47,746 nt of DNA from Candidatus Contendobacter odensis Run_B_J11 (lineage in GTDB: Bacteria > Pseudomonadota > Gammaproteobacteria > Competibacterales > Competibacteraceae). Where the stretch lies: NCBI RefSeq assembly GCF_000531125.1, contig NZ_CBTK010000270.1, positions 1-47,746 of the forward strand, given 5' to 3'. The position numbers and the translations under genes are program-made. A model generated the notes under the pieces. It was not told where the DNA came from, searched no databases, and saw nothing but the letters and a program-made list of their open reading frames with translations. The stretch's first letter is position 1. Every line of letters begins with the position of its first letter. Positions 25,137 through 35,002 of the stretch are shown one piece after another.

Positions 25137-26306
25137 TCATTCCTGCGCCAGCGGGAATGCAACCGGTTGGCATTCGAGCCGGTCGCGGCCGCTCCGTTTG
25201 GCTCGGTATAGCGCGTCATCAGCCTCGCGCAGCCATTGACTGGTGCTGGTGCGGGGATCGAACTCGGCCAATCCGATGGATGCGGTGATGCTCAGGATCG
25301 TTTGATCGTGAGTAATGCGCAGCGAGCGTATGGCTTTCAACAACCGTTCGCCGAGCGCGAGCGCTGTCTTTAGGGGAGTTTCCTGCAAGATGATGGCGAA
25401 TTCCTCGCCGCCGTAGCGGGCGACAAAATCGGACTTGCGCGGGAAAGTGTACAGGCAGCAACCTGACAGTTGCTTGAGTACCAGATCGCCTACCGGATGG
25501 CCAAAACTATCGTTGACGGCTTTGAAATGATCGACATCCAGCATCAGCAGACAAGCTGGCTGCCCAGACAGTCGGTGCAGTTCGCAAACACGGGCTAATT
25601 GTTCATCGAAAGCCTTGCGATTATAAAGCCGGGTCAGCGGATCCAGCTCCATTTCGTGCCGCGCTGCGTCCAGTTCACCGCGCAGGGTCTGAAGCCGGGT
25701 GGTCATCTCCTGGAATGCCTGCTGGTGCCGCTGGTTGCGCTCTTCGGCAATCCGGCTAATCAGATCGACAGCACGCATGGCTTCCCGCGACAGAATATCC
25801 AGCGGCGCATTGGTTTCAATGGTAGTTCTAAGCTGATTGATAACCACAGCGATCCGTGACTGCTCTTCCTGATCCTCGGCAAGAACTGCGCCCAGGGTTT
25901 GCACGAAATCACCGATGACCTGGCGCGTGTCTTTGAATTGATGGGTAACGTAAGCGCTTTCCTTGCGGCGCAGGTCAGCGGCAAACTGCCGCAGACCGTG
26001 CCAGTCGCGCAGTTGCGGATCGGCTGGCACTACTCCAGCGTCGGCGACCGGTTCCATACTATCCGGGGGCGGAGCGACTACTAAAACATGCCGCGCCCAT
26101 TGCTCGCACTGCTGACGGATGCTCTTGGCATTGAGTCCATCCAGGTCGAAAGCGTACTTGCCCCAGACGCGCAATACCGCGCCCAAGTTATCCAGTGCCA
26201 TTTTTTCCAGTTCCGACGCCACCGGTTCAGGTTCACCGTCCGCACGCACTACCGGATTTTCCGGTGGGGTCGGGGAATTCGTCTTTTTACTCCAGAAATT
26301 TGCCAT
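25137..26306 (-). CDS. Diguanylate cyclase (soluble, GGDEF)
   Basis: 389 residues, no membrane segment. The C-terminal GGDEF domain has active-site GGEEF at 299-303 and an inhibitory-site RxxD (RKSD, 290-293) exactly five residues before it, so it should make cyclic di-GMP from two GTP and be feedback-inhibited. The N-terminal 210 residues are helical with coiled-coil character (EMTTRLQTLRGELDAARHEM just before GGDEF) and probably sense or dimerise; no named domain was recognised there. It stands between the gene-poor gap and the hemA-prfA-prmC operon, 129 bases after the 3' end of prmC, on the same strand. Confidence 0.9.
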   Translation of the reverse strand: MANFWSKKTNSPTPPENPVVRADGEPEPVASELEKMALDNLGAVLRVWGKYAFDLDGLNAKSIRQQCEQWARHVLVVAPPPDSMEPVADAGVVPADPQLRDWHGLRQFAADLRRKESAYVTHQFKDTRQVIGDFVQTLGAVLAEDQEEQSRIAVVINQLRTTIETNAPLDILSREAMRAVDLISRIAEERNQRHQQAFQEMTTRLQTLRGELDAARHEMELDPLTRLYNRKAFDEQLARVCELHRLSGQPACLLMLDVDHFKAVNDSFGHPVGDLVLKQLSGCCLYTFPRKSDFVARYGGEEFAIILQETPLKTALALGERLLKAIRSLRITHDQTILSITASIGLAEFDPRTSTSQWLREADDALYRAKRSGRDRLECQPVAFPLAQE

Positions 26307-26435
26307 GGTTTTTCGGATCGCTGCGGATGATGTGGGGCGCGTAGGGTCCGTAGACTATAAAACTATAGACCAAGACCGGTTTCGATTTCTTTTTGACCAT
26401 GTTCACCGCAGGCGGGGTCAGCAGCAGCCCATCGT

Positions 26436-27284
26436 TCAAGCCCGCCAGCGCCCACAACTGATCCGGCTAATCCCAGCAGCATCCCGATGATCGCTCACGG
26501 CGACGAAACCCCGTTCCCACAACAACTTCGATACTGCCTCGCCTTGGTCGTAACCATGCTCCAGCAGCAGCCAGCCATTGGGTTTCAAATGATCCGGCGC
26601 TTGAGCAACGATGACCCGCAGCGCATCCAGTCCATCCAGGCCGGCCACCAGCGCCGCTGGCGGTTCAAACCGCAGTTCGCCGCGTTGCCAGTGTGGATCG
26701 GTGGCGGCGATATAGGGCGGATTGGACGCAATCAGATCGAAATGTTCGCCGGCCAGCGGTTCGTACCAGTCGCCTTCTCGAAATTCCACATTGCGAATCC
26801 CTAACTGCCGGGCATTACGGCGGGCGACGGTCAACACTGCCGGACTGCGGTCGGTGGCGACGATTCGCGCCCTTGGCCGTTCCACCGCCAGCGCCAGCGC
26901 GATTGCGCCGCTGCCGGTGCCGAGATCGGCTAACGCAGCAAGCCGATCTACGGGCAACTGCTCCAGTGCCAGTTCCACCAGCCGTTCGGTTTCCGGACGG
27001 GGAATCAGGGTGTCCGGGTTAACTTCCAGTTCCAGTGACCAGAACTCGCGCCGACCCAGGATATAAGCCACCGGTTCGCCGGTCAGCCGGCGTTCCAGCC
27101 AGGCACCGAAGCGGTCAGACGGTTCCTGTTCCGGTTGCCGTTCCGGCCAGGTGAACAGATAGCTGCGCGGACGATCCAGCGCCGCCGCCAGCAGCACTTC
27201 GGCATCCAGTCTGGGGGTAGCGCTGATTTCGGCCAATCGCCGGACGGCATCGGCCAGTAATTCGCGGAGAGTAGCGGCACTCAC
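26436..27284 (-). CDS. prmC: Peptide chain release factor N5-glutamine methyltransferase
   Basis: 282 residues. PrmC (HemK) methylates the glutamine of the GGQ motif in release factors 1 and 2. The SAM-binding motif is [10 protein letters not shown] (121-130), and the catalytic NPPY is at 188-191. The N-terminal helical domain includes [20 protein letters not shown], which recognises the release factor. The ATG overlaps the prfA stop by four bases, so its substrate gene and it are translationally coupled. Confidence 0.96.
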   Translation of the reverse strand: MSAATLRELLADAVRRLAEISATPRLDAEVLLAAALDRPRSYLFTWPERQPEQEPSDRFGAWLERRLTGEPVAYILGRREFWSLELEVNPDTLIPRPETERLVELALEQLPVDRLAALADLGTGSGAIALALAVERPRARIVATDRSPAVLTVARRNARQLGIRNVEFREGDWYEPLAGEHFDLIASNPPYIAATDPHWQRGELRFEPPAALVAGLDGLDALRVIVAQAPDHLKPNGWLLLEHGYDQGEAVSKLLWERGFVAVSDHRDAAGISRISCGRWRA

Positions 27285-28363
27285 TCCGCCAGCGCCGCCA
27301 GCAGATCCGCCTGATATTCGTTAATCAGCGGTTCGACGATAGCATCGAGATTTCCGGCCAGCACATCGCCGAGTTTGTACAGGGTGAGATTGATCCGGTG
27401 ATCGGTGATCCGCCCCTGGGGAAAGTTGTAGGTGCGGATGCGCTCGGAGCGGTCGCCGCTGCCCACCTGCAATCGGCGACTCTGGGCTTGGGCAGACTGC
27501 TGCTTCTCCCGCTCCCCGGCCAGTAATTTGGCTTGCAGCAGCGACATCGCCCGTGACCGGTTTTTGTGCTGGGAGCGCTCGTCCTGACATTCCACCACAA
27601 TGCCGCTGGGCAAATGGGTAATGCGGATTGCCGAATCGGTCTTGTTGATGTGCTGACCGCCGGCTCCGGAGGCGCGATAGGTGTCCACGCGCAAATCGCC
27701 AGGATTGATGTCGATCTGTTCGATTTCCGCCAGTTCCGGCAACACCGCGACGGTCGCGGCAGAGGTGTGAATGCGGCCCTGCGCTTCGGTCACCGGCACC
27801 CGTTGCACCCGGTGCGCGCCGGACTCGAATTTCAGCCGCGAATACGCGCCCTGGCCGATGACGCGGGTGATGACTTCCTTATAGCCGCCGTGTTCGCCGA
27901 GACTTTCGCTGAGGATTTCCAGCGTCCAGCCGCGCAACTCGGCATAGCGCCCGTACATCCGCAGCAAATCGCCGGCGAACAGCGCCGCCTCATCGCCGCC
28001 GGTGCCGGCGCGGATTTCCAGAAACAGGTTGCCGGCATCGTGTGGATCGCGTGGCAGCAGCAGCAGTTGCAGCACCCGTTCCTGTTCGGCACGGCGGGCT
28101 TCGGCGTCCTGCAATTCGTCCTGAGCCAAGGCGCGCAGATCAGAATCAGTGTCAACGGCCATATCGCGGGCCGCATCCAAATCGTCCAGAGTGCGGCGAT
28201 AACCCCAAAACCCGGCGGCCACCGGTTCCAGTTGGGCGTATTCCACCGACAGGGTGCGGAAGCGGTCGTTATCATTGATGATTTCAGGCGTAGCCAGCAA
28301 TGCGCTGACTTCTTCATGCCGGGCTGCCAGTTGTTCCAGCTTGGCGAGCATCGAAGGATTCAT
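27281..28363 (-). CDS. prfA: Peptide chain release factor 1
   Basis: 360 residues, standard for RF1, which terminates translation at UAA and UAG. The codon-reading tripeptide is PVT (190-192), an RF1-type PxT rather than the RF2 SPF. The catalytic GGQ is at 235-237 in [16 protein letters not shown]; its glutamine is the target of PrmC. It overlaps hemA upstream by four bases and prmC downstream by four bases, giving a tight hemA-prfA-prmC operon. Confidence 0.98.
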   Translation of the reverse strand: MNPSMLAKLEQLAARHEEVSALLATPEIINDNDRFRTLSVEYAQLEPVAAGFWGYRRTLDDLDAARDMAVDTDSDLRALAQDELQDAEARRAEQERVLQLLLLPRDPHDAGNLFLEIRAGTGGDEAALFAGDLLRMYGRYAELRGWTLEILSESLGEHGGYKEVITRVIGQGAYSRLKFESGAHRVQRVPVTEAQGRIHTSAATVAVLPELAEIEQIDINPGDLRVDTYRASGAGGQHINKTDSAIRITHLPSGIVVECQDERSQHKNRSRAMSLLQAKLLAGEREKQQSAQAQSRRLQVGSGDRSERIRTYNFPQGRITDHRINLTLYKLGDVLAGNLDAIVEPLINEYQADLLAALAE

Positions 28364-29631
28364 CGGCAGGGATTTCCGGCGCGGTCCAACTGATACAGGG
28401 TTTTAATCAGATTCAGCATCTCGGCATCGCCTTGAGCGGCGGCTTCACGCAGACCGGCGCAGGGTGGGTGAATGAGCTTGTTGGTCAGGATGTTGGCAAG
28501 AATGTCCAGCACTGCGGCGGGATCTTTGCCGTGAGCCAGTTGCCGTCGGGCACGCGCCAGCGCCTCATCACGGATGGTTTCGGCCTGCTGGCGCAAGGCA
28601 CGAATACTGGCGACGCTGTCCTGGGTCCGCAACCAGGCCATGAAGTGTTCAACCTGGCTGTCAATAATTTCTTCGGCTTGATCGGCAGCGGCTCGGCGCG
28701 AGCGCAAATTGTCCTGAATGATGTCCTTGAGGTCGTCCACCGTGTACAGATACACGTCATCGAAATCAGCCACTGCCGGGTCAATATCCCGTGGCACCGC
28801 CAAATCCACCATCAACATCGGTCGGTGTCGCCGCTGTTTCAGACAATCGCGCACTTGGGCTAACCCCAGCATCAAGCCGGGACTGGTGGTGGACGAAATC
28901 ACCATATCGGCCTCGCCCAGATGGGCGGGAATTTCATCCAGAGCGATGGCATAGCCGTCGAATGGAGCGACCAGAGCGTGTGCCCGTTCCAAAGTACGGT
29001 TGGCCACGATTAGCCGACCGACGCCATTTTCATGCAGGTGGCGAGTGACCAGTTCAATGGTGTCGCCGGCGCCGATCAGCAGCGCGGTGCGCTTGGGCAG
29101 GTCGGCGAAAATCTGTTTGGCCAGCCCGACCGCAGCGAACGCCACCGATACCGGACTGGCGCCGATGCGGGTGTCGGTGCGTACCTGCTTGGCGACGGCG
29201 AAGGTATGCTGAAACAGCCGCTCCAGCCGGGATCCGAGGGTGCCGGCGCTGTTGGCGGTCTGATAGGCCGCCTTGACCTGACCAAGGATTTGTGGTTCAC
29301 CCAACACCAGTGAATCCAGCCCGGCGGCAACCCGTAAAATGTGGCGTACCGCCCGCTGTTCGGTGTGCTGATAGAGATAGGGTTGCAGATCAACGGTCCG
29401 TAGCGTGTGATAATCGCCCAGCCATTCCACCACCCGCTGACCGTCCTCGCCTTTTAGACCACAATACAGTTCGGTGCGATTGCAGGTCGATAGGATGGCC
29501 GCTTCATGGGCGCCGCCATGGTCAAGCAGATCCTGCAAGGCGTTGCTCACCCGGTCAGGCGCGAACGCCACTCGTTCACGAACGCTGACCGGGGCGGTTC
29601 GGTGATTGAGGCCAAGAGCCAGAAGAGACAT
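28360..29631 (-). CDS. hemA: Glutamyl-tRNA reductase
   Basis: 423 residues. HemA reduces glutamyl-tRNA to glutamate-1-semialdehyde with NADPH, the first committed step of C5-pathway tetrapyrrole synthesis. The nucleophile is C50 in [12 protein letters not shown]. The NADPH domain includes [15 protein letters not shown]. The C-terminal dimerisation helices follow. Its ATG has a weak ribosome-binding site. It heads the hemA-prfA-prmC operon and is divergent from the TPR lipoprotein gene, with 108 bases between the starts for both promoters. Confidence 0.97.
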   Translation of the reverse strand: MSLLALGLNHRTAPVSVRERVAFAPDRVSNALQDLLDHGGAHEAAILSTCNRTELYCGLKGEDGQRVVEWLGDYHTLRTVDLQPYLYQHTEQRAVRHILRVAAGLDSLVLGEPQILGQVKAAYQTANSAGTLGSRLERLFQHTFAVAKQVRTDTRIGASPVSVAFAAVGLAKQIFADLPKRTALLIGAGDTIELVTRHLHENGVGRLIVANRTLERAHALVAPFDGYAIALDEIPAHLGEADMVISSTTSPGLMLGLAQVRDCLKQRRHRPMLMVDLAVPRDIDPAVADFDDVYLYTVDDLKDIIQDNLRSRRAAADQAEEIIDSQVEHFMAWLRTQDSVASIRALRQQAETIRDEALARARRQLAHGKDPAAVLDILANILTNKLIHPPCAGLREAAAQGDAEMLNLIKTLYQLDRAGNPCR

Positions 29632-29739
29632 GGATTGCGGTTGGATGAGGCCGAAAAATGATGGGATTCTGCTGAATAGAATGCGGGATAGAATAGGCGA
29701 ATGGCAAGGTCATACCGGTACCAAATAAGACGTTAAACC

Positions 29740-31446
29740 ATGAACAGACTTCTAAAAGCATTGGGTTTCAGTGGGCTGCTGTTGAGCGGTTGCGCTACGG
29801 TGGTGGACGCACAAGCGCCGGTTGAATCGGAATTCCCGATTCGTCCCGCTATCCAGCCCAGCTCCCGCTCCGAGTTGATCTATCAGGTGCTGGTAGCGGA
29901 AGTAGCGGGCAAGCGCGATCAATTGAATGTGGCGCTGGAGCATTACCGCAAGGTGGCCGCTGTCAGCAATGATCCACAAGTAGCTGAACGGGCGGCGCTG
30001 TTGGCGCTGCTGATGAAGGACAATGCCGCTGCGCTGGAACTGGCGCAGCGCTGGCACGCCTTGGCTCCCGCCAGTGACCAGTCCCGGCAGGCGCTGGCTT
30101 TGGCGCTGTTGCGCAACGGTCGGATTGACGAAGCTATCAATCATCTGGAGGCGGTGCGAAAAGCGGCCAGCAGCAAGGACAAGCAGCAGGGTTTTGCCAC
30201 CGTAGCCTCGCTATTAGGGCAGGTGGACGACAAGCAGATGGCGCTGCGGGTGATGCAACGGCTCAGCGACCGACCGCCGCGCTCAGCATTTGCCCAGTAT
30301 TATCAGGCGATGCTGGCGGCGGCGGCGGGCGACCGCGACCTGGCGTTGGCCAGTCTGGATCAGGCGTTGGATCAGGATCCCAAGCTGGTTTCAGCGTACC
30401 TGTTGCGTACCCGGATCTTGATGGATCGGGGTGACCGCGATACCGCTTTGGCGGGATTAACCAAAGCGGTCGCCGCGCTGCCACGCGACCGCAATCTGCG
30501 GATGAGTTACGCCCGGTTGCTGATTGATGCGGGTCAACTGGGCAAGGCCCGCCGTGAGTTTGCTACGCTGCTCAATCAGAATCCCAAGGACACCGACTCG
30601 CTGTATGCGCTGGGTTTATTAGCGGCTGAAACCCGTCAGTTCGATTTGGCCGAGGGCTATTTTCTGGATTTGATCAAGCGCAAGACCCGGCTGGAGGACG
30701 CCTATTTCGAACTGGGGCGAATTGAGGAGCAGCGCGGTAGTTACGCCAAGGCCAATGACTGGTATGGGCGGGTGTCCGGTGAAGATCGTTATTTGGTCGC
30801 CCAGTTACGTAAGGGAGTGGTGTTGGCGAAAGCCGGTGAAACTACCATCTTGACCCAGCATTTTGAAACGCTGCGCCGCAATCAGCCGCAGAACAGCATC
30901 ACCCTCTATCAGGCTGAAGCCGAGGCGCTGCGCGAGGCTGAACGCTATCAGGAGGCGTTTGATACGCTGGACCGAGGGTTGGCGCTGCATCCCAACGACA
31001 AGGATTTGCTGTACGCCCGCTCGTTGATTGCGGAGAAGCTGAATCGACTGGATGTGCTGGAGCGGGATTTACGCCTCATTATCGCCGCCGATCCCAAGAA
31101 TGGGCAGGCGCTGAATGCGCTGGGCTACACCCTGGCCGACCGCACCGACCGCTATCAGGAAGCGCTGGGGTATATCGAGCAGGCGCTGGCGCTATTGCCT
31201 GACGACGCCGCCGTGCTCGACAGCATGGGCTGGGTGCAGTACCGGCTGGGTAATAACGCCAAGGCGCTGGAGTATCTGCGCCGCGCCTATCAGGCCAATC
31301 CCGATGCCGAGATCGCCGCACACCTGAGTGAAGTGCTGTGGGTCAGCGGCCAGCGCGAAGAAGCCAAGCGCATCTGGCGGGAAGCGCAAACCAAGAATCC
31401 AACCAGCACTCATTTGCGCAAACTGCAACAACGGTTTGGTGGGTAG
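29740..31446 (+). CDS. TPR-repeat outer-membrane lipoprotein
   Basis: 568 residues. A lipoprotein signal ends in the lipobox LLSG-C18. The rest is made of tetratricopeptide-type helical repeats throughout, for example LNVALEHYRKVAAVSNDPQV and LDVLERDLRLIIAADPKNGQ, ending near residue 560. Such proteins are protein-binding scaffolds. Its position between hemA and lolB is the same as that of the TPR protein of Pseudomonas, so it is the conserved member of this block; the precise role is unknown. No good ribosome-binding site precedes the ATG. Confidence 0.88.
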   Translation: MNRLLKALGFSGLLLSGCATVVDAQAPVESEFPIRPAIQPSSRSELIYQVLVAEVAGKRDQLNVALEHYRKVAAVSNDPQVAERAALLALLMKDNAAALELAQRWHALAPASDQSRQALALALLRNGRIDEAINHLEAVRKAASSKDKQQGFATVASLLGQVDDKQMALRVMQRLSDRPPRSAFAQYYQAMLAAAAGDRDLALASLDQALDQDPKLVSAYLLRTRILMDRGDRDTALAGLTKAVAALPRDRNLRMSYARLLIDAGQLGKARREFATLLNQNPKDTDSLYALGLLAAETRQFDLAEGYFLDLIKRKTRLEDAYFELGRIEEQRGSYAKANDWYGRVSGEDRYLVAQLRKGVVLAKAGETTILTQHFETLRRNQPQNSITLYQAEAEALREAERYQEAFDTLDRGLALHPNDKDLLYARSLIAEKLNRLDVLERDLRLIIAADPKNGQALNALGYTLADRTDRYQEALGYIEQALALLPDDAAVLDSMGWVQYRLGNNAKALEYLRRAYQANPDAEIAAHLSEVLWVSGQREEAKRIWREAQTKNPTSTHLRKLQQRFGG

Positions 31447-31513
31447 GCGATGGATCAGCGACCCAAAACCCTTTCCCTTGGCTTCTGCTTAGCCCATGAG
31501 TTAATCCTTTCTT

Positions 31514-33352
31514 ATGAGTACGTTCGATAGCACCAAGCGCCTACTCCCCGAAATTCTCGCCGATATCGTCAAGGGCAAGATTCAACTACCCGACTTCCAG
31601 CGCGGTTGGGTGTGGGACGACGATCATGTCCGCAGCCTGCTGATTAGCGTGGCGCGGTCGTTCCCCGTGGGTGCGGTGATGCTACTGGAAGCGGGTGGCG
31701 AAGCGAACTTCCAGGTGCGTCCGGTGGAAAACGTGTCATTCGATGATTTGCCACCCAAAGCGGACATGTTGATTCTCGACGGCCAACAGCGGCTGACCAC
31801 ACTGACGCAGGTGTTGGCCCTGAAAGGCGCGGTAAAAACCTACAACGACAAGGGCAAGCATATTGAACGCTATTACTATTTCCATATACCCACCGCCCTG
31901 GAAAGCACTGAACGGCTAGAGGATGCGTTGCTGACACTGGAACCGGACCGTAAACAAAAAACCAACTTCGGCCGAGATGTGAAACTCGATTTGAGTACTG
32001 CTGAAGCGGAATACGCCAATCTCTATTTCCCTTGCAGTCAGATATTTAACTGGTCTGATTGGCTTCAGGGATTGAACAAGCATAATCCTTCCAAACTTCC
32101 CGTATTTCTCGATTTTCAAAGAATGGTTTTAAATGCTTTCAACAGCTACCAACTCCCCATCATCGCGCTAAAGAAGGAGACTTCTAAAGAGGCAGTCTGC
32201 CTCGTGTTTGAAAAGGTAAATACCGGCGGGGTAGCCCTTTCTGTCTTCGAGTTGATGACAGCCACCTATGCTGCTGATGGCTACAACCTGCGTGACGATT
32301 GGTTTGGTAGCAGCCTGCGTCATGTGGAATCGCGCCAGAAGCGCTTGTCCCATGAACCTTTGCTGAATAGCGTCGAAACCACGGATTTCTTGCAGGCTAT
32401 CGCCATGCTGCACACCTTGGATCGCCGTCGGGAAGATATTAAGGACGGAAAAACCGGTAAGCAGGTCACTCCGGTGAGCGCAAAACGCGCCACAATTCTT
32501 TTGCTGCCGCTGGTGGCCTACCAGAAATGGGCGGATCGGGTCGAGGTCGGCTTTCTGCTGGCAGCCAAGTTTCTGCGCAAGGAGTGTCTGATCAACCTCC
32601 GTGACCTGCCTTACCGAACCCAACTTGCACCGCTGGCCTCAGTATTAGGGCTATTAGGCGACCGCTGGCTGGAGCCGCGTATTCACGACAAGCTTGCACA
32701 GTGGTACTGGTGCGGTGTGTTGGGCGAACTGTACGGTGGCGCGGTGGAAACCCGCATTGCCAACGACGTAGAGGAACTACTCGGCTGGATCGAAAGGGAC
32801 GCCGAACCGCCACGCACCATCACCGATGCCGCCTTCCAGCCAGACCGGCTAGACCGCCTGACCTCCCGGCTCAGTGCCGCTTACAAAGGTCTCAATGTTC
32901 TGGTGCTACGCGAAGGCGCCAAGGATTTCTTTTGGAAAGCCAACATTCGGGAATTGGACGCTGAAGACGTTGCGCTGGACATCCACCACATCTTTCCCCA
33001 GGACTGGTGCGAGAAAAACGGTAGTATCCCTCGCAAGCTGTACAACACCGTCGTCAACAAGACACCGATTTCCTACAAGGCCAATCGAATGATTGGCGGC
33101 TCGGCACCCTCGCAATACCTACAAAAAATTCAGAAGCATTCACAAGTGCAGATCGGCGATGCAGATATGAATACCATTTTAGGCAGCCACTGCATCCCCG
33201 CTGACCATTTGCGCTCCGATGATTTCGCCGCTTTCTACCAAGCTCGTAAGCAGAATCTGTTGATACTGATCGAGAAGGCGATTGGCAAGCAAGCGATTGC
33301 GGTTGCCATGCCGGAAGAGGACGATACGGAAATGGAGGAGATGGAAGGTTGA
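31514..33352 (+). CDS. DUF262/DUF1524 protein, type IV restriction-like (GmrSD family)
   Basis: 612 residues. The N-terminal DUF262 domain shows QLPDFQRGWVW (24-34) and the nucleotide-binding DGQQR (89-93). The C-terminal DUF1524 nuclease domain has HHIFP (491-495) followed by NTVVNKTPISYKANRMIGG, an HNH-type arrangement. Fused GmrS-GmrD-type proteins of this kind cut modified phage DNA in a nucleotide-dependent way, so an anti-phage role is likely but inferred. No Shine-Dalgarno sequence precedes the ATG. The gene sits between the TPR lipoprotein and lolB, which normally adjoin, and its stop codon overlaps the lolB start. Its middle part is less GC-rich than its neighbours. Confidence 0.88.
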   Translation: MSTFDSTKRLLPEILADIVKGKIQLPDFQRGWVWDDDHVRSLLISVARSFPVGAVMLLEAGGEANFQVRPVENVSFDDLPPKADMLILDGQQRLTTLTQVLALKGAVKTYNDKGKHIERYYYFHIPTALESTERLEDALLTLEPDRKQKTNFGRDVKLDLSTAEAEYANLYFPCSQIFNWSDWLQGLNKHNPSKLPVFLDFQRMVLNAFNSYQLPIIALKKETSKEAVCLVFEKVNTGGVALSVFELMTATYAADGYNLRDDWFGSSLRHVESRQKRLSHEPLLNSVETTDFLQAIAMLHTLDRRREDIKDGKTGKQVTPVSAKRATILLLPLVAYQKWADRVEVGFLLAAKFLRKECLINLRDLPYRTQLAPLASVLGLLGDRWLEPRIHDKLAQWYWCGVLGELYGGAVETRIANDVEELLGWIERDAEPPRTITDAAFQPDRLDRLTSRLSAAYKGLNVLVLREGAKDFFWKANIRELDAEDVALDIHHIFPQDWCEKNGSIPRKLYNTVVNKTPISYKANRMIGGSAPSQYLQKIQKHSQVQIGDADMNTILGSHCIPADHLRSDDFAAFYQARKQNLLILIEKAIGKQAIAVAMPEEDDTEMEEMEG

Positions 33353-33984
33353 AAGCGGGATCGGGAGGTTTGACATCACCCGTTGCGAGATGCCAGCAAA
33401 AAACTGTTTGTGGAACCGTACTTGCCCTTGCTCTATTGTCCGGTTGCGCGACTCCACCCGTTTCCTCGCCTGCCGCTCAAAGCGCCTGGGCCGCTCGCCA
33501 GCCGATGTTGGCGAAACTGAGCCACTGGCGGGCCGTCGGGCGCATTGGCGTAATCAATGAGCAGGACGGCTGGCACGCCAACTTCCAGTGGGATCAGCAG
33601 GGTCCGACCTATCGGATTGATTTGATCGGGCCGCTGGGTCAGGGTCGGGTAGTGGTGCAGGGCGATGCAGAGAGGGTCAGCATTCAGACTCAGGACGGCC
33701 AGAACTGGACGGCGGCGGATGCCGATACCCTGCTGGAACAAAGTCTGGGGGTGCGATTGCCGGTGAAGGGATTACGCTACTGGGTGCGCGGGTTGCCGGA
33801 ACCGGGGGCAACACCGGTGCTTGAAATAGATGCTGAGGGTCGGCTGATTCGTTTGGAACAGAACGGCTGGATCATCGATTACCCAGCTTATACGCCCACA
33901 ACCGCGCTTGATCTGCCCGCCCGCATTGTCGCCCGCCGGTCGGATCTCAGCGTCAAACTGGTGATCGAGCAATGGAATTTGTAA
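33349..33984 (+). CDS. lolB: Outer-membrane lipoprotein LolB
   Basis: 211 residues from a TTG at 33349. LolB receives lipoproteins from LolA and inserts them into the outer membrane. The lipobox is LLSG-C33; the mature part shows WRAVGRIGVINEQDGWHANF and RVVVQGDAERVSIQT, typical of LolB's half-barrel. No ATG exists before the lipobox. The TTG overlaps the TGA of the DUF262 gene and is served by GGAGGAG at 33334-33340, inside that gene; a second TTG at 33370 is an alternative. The end overlaps ispE by 13 bases, as in other gammaproteobacteria. Confidence 0.92.
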   Translation: MKAGSGGLTSPVARCQQKTVCGTVLALALLSGCATPPVSSPAAQSAWAARQPMLAKLSHWRAVGRIGVINEQDGWHANFQWDQQGPTYRIDLIGPLGQGRVVVQGDAERVSIQTQDGQNWTAADADTLLEQSLGVRLPVKGLRYWVRGLPEPGATPVLEIDAEGRLIRLEQNGWIIDYPAYTPTTALDLPARIVARRSDLSVKLVIEQWNL

Positions 33985-34847
33985 GTCGTCCTGATCCTGC
34001 GGCCTGGCCGGCGCCGGCCAAGCTCAATCTCATGCTCCGCATCGTTGGCCGGCGAGCGGACGGCTACCATCGGTTACAGACCGTGTTCCAGTTTCTGGAT
34101 TGCGGCGATTGGCTGTGGTTCGAGCCGCGTCCTGATGGCGCGATCATCCGGGCCAGCGCGATTCCCGGTATACCGATGGACAACGATCTGACGCTGCGAG
34201 CTGCCCGACTGCTGCAACAGACCACTGGCATCTCCCAAGGCGCGACGATTCGTATCATCAAGCAATTGCCGCTCGGCAGCGGTTTGGGCGGCGGCAGTTC
34301 CGATGCGGCGACTACCCTCATCGCCCTGAATCACCGGTGGCAAACCGGACTGACGCTGACGGAACTGGCCGCGCTCGGTTTGGCCCTGGGCGCTGATGTA
34401 CCGGTGTTTGTCCACGGCCAAGCCGCCTGGGCCGAGGGAGTGGGTGAAAAATTAACCCCGGTGCAGCTCGACGAAGCCTGGTTTGTAGTGTTGACTCCGG
34501 CTTGTCAGGTCGCTACTGGCGCAGTGTTTAACGACCCGGAATTGACAAGAAATTCACCGATCATCACAATGGCCGACTTCGTAACAGGTGCAGGCGGTAA
34601 TGATTGCGAAGATGTAGTCTACCGCCGCTACCCGGAAGTAGCCGCAGCAGCGACCTGGTTGGCGCAGTTCGGCGCAGCGCGATTGACCGGTACTGGAGCT
34701 TGTGTATTTGCCGCATTCAAGGACGAAGCCAGCGCCAAGCAAGTGTTAGCGGAGTTGCCGTCGGGCTGGAAGGGATTTATGGCTCGCGGTTGCAACCGCT
34801 CACCGCTGCATGACTATCTGGCGCGGCAACCTGATGTAGTTTGTTGA
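33972..34847 (+). CDS. ispE: 4-diphosphocytidyl-2-C-methyl-D-erythritol kinase
   Basis: 291 residues. IspE phosphorylates the 2-hydroxyl of CDP-methylerythritol in the MEP isoprenoid pathway. The GHMP kinase ATP loop is LPLGSGLGGGSSDAATTL (99-116). PAPAKLNLMLRIVGRRADGYH at the N-terminus and LGADVPVFVHGQAAW are family hallmarks. It overlaps lolB by 13 bases and is followed by tRNA-Gln after 16 bases, so the tRNA must be processed from the same transcript or have its own promoter. Confidence 0.96.
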   Translation: MEFVSRPDPAAWPAPAKLNLMLRIVGRRADGYHRLQTVFQFLDCGDWLWFEPRPDGAIIRASAIPGIPMDNDLTLRAARLLQQTTGISQGATIRIIKQLPLGSGLGGGSSDAATTLIALNHRWQTGLTLTELAALGLALGADVPVFVHGQAAWAEGVGEKLTPVQLDEAWFVVLTPACQVATGAVFNDPELTRNSPIITMADFVTGAGGNDCEDVVYRRYPEVAAAATWLAQFGAARLTGTGACVFAAFKDEASAKQVLAELPSGWKGFMARGCNRSPLHDYLARQPDVVC

Positions 34848-34863
34848 AGCATCTCCGATTTTT

Positions 34864-34938
34864 TGGGCCGTAGCCAAGTGGTAAGGCACCGGATTTTGAT
34901 TCCGGCATTCCCAGGTTCGAACCCTGGCGGCCCAGCCA
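34864..34938 (+). tRNA. tRNA-Gln (anticodon TTG)
   Basis: Acceptor TGGGCCG (34864-34870) pairs with CGGCCCA (34928-34934). The D stem is GCC/GGC. The anticodon stem CCGGA/TCCGG encloses TTTTGAT with anticodon TTG at 34896-34898. The T stem CCAGG/CCTGG carries TTCGAAC. CCA is encoded at 34936-34938. The location between ispE and prs is the same as in Pseudomonas. Confidence 0.97.
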
Positions 34939-35002
34939 TCTTACCCAGGCAGCACAGTTGGATATTTCGATAGTGGGGGAACAGCGCGTGTACGAAGGTC
35001 GA

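Noticed and set aside
27566-28393. A 275-residue plus-strand frame over prfA
   Set aside because: Antisense shadow of prfA, whose GGQ and PVT motifs are intact.
31447-31513. Attachment site or target-site duplication flanking the DUF262 gene
   Set aside because: No direct repeat pairing the left flank with the right end was seen, and the right end overlaps lolB directly.
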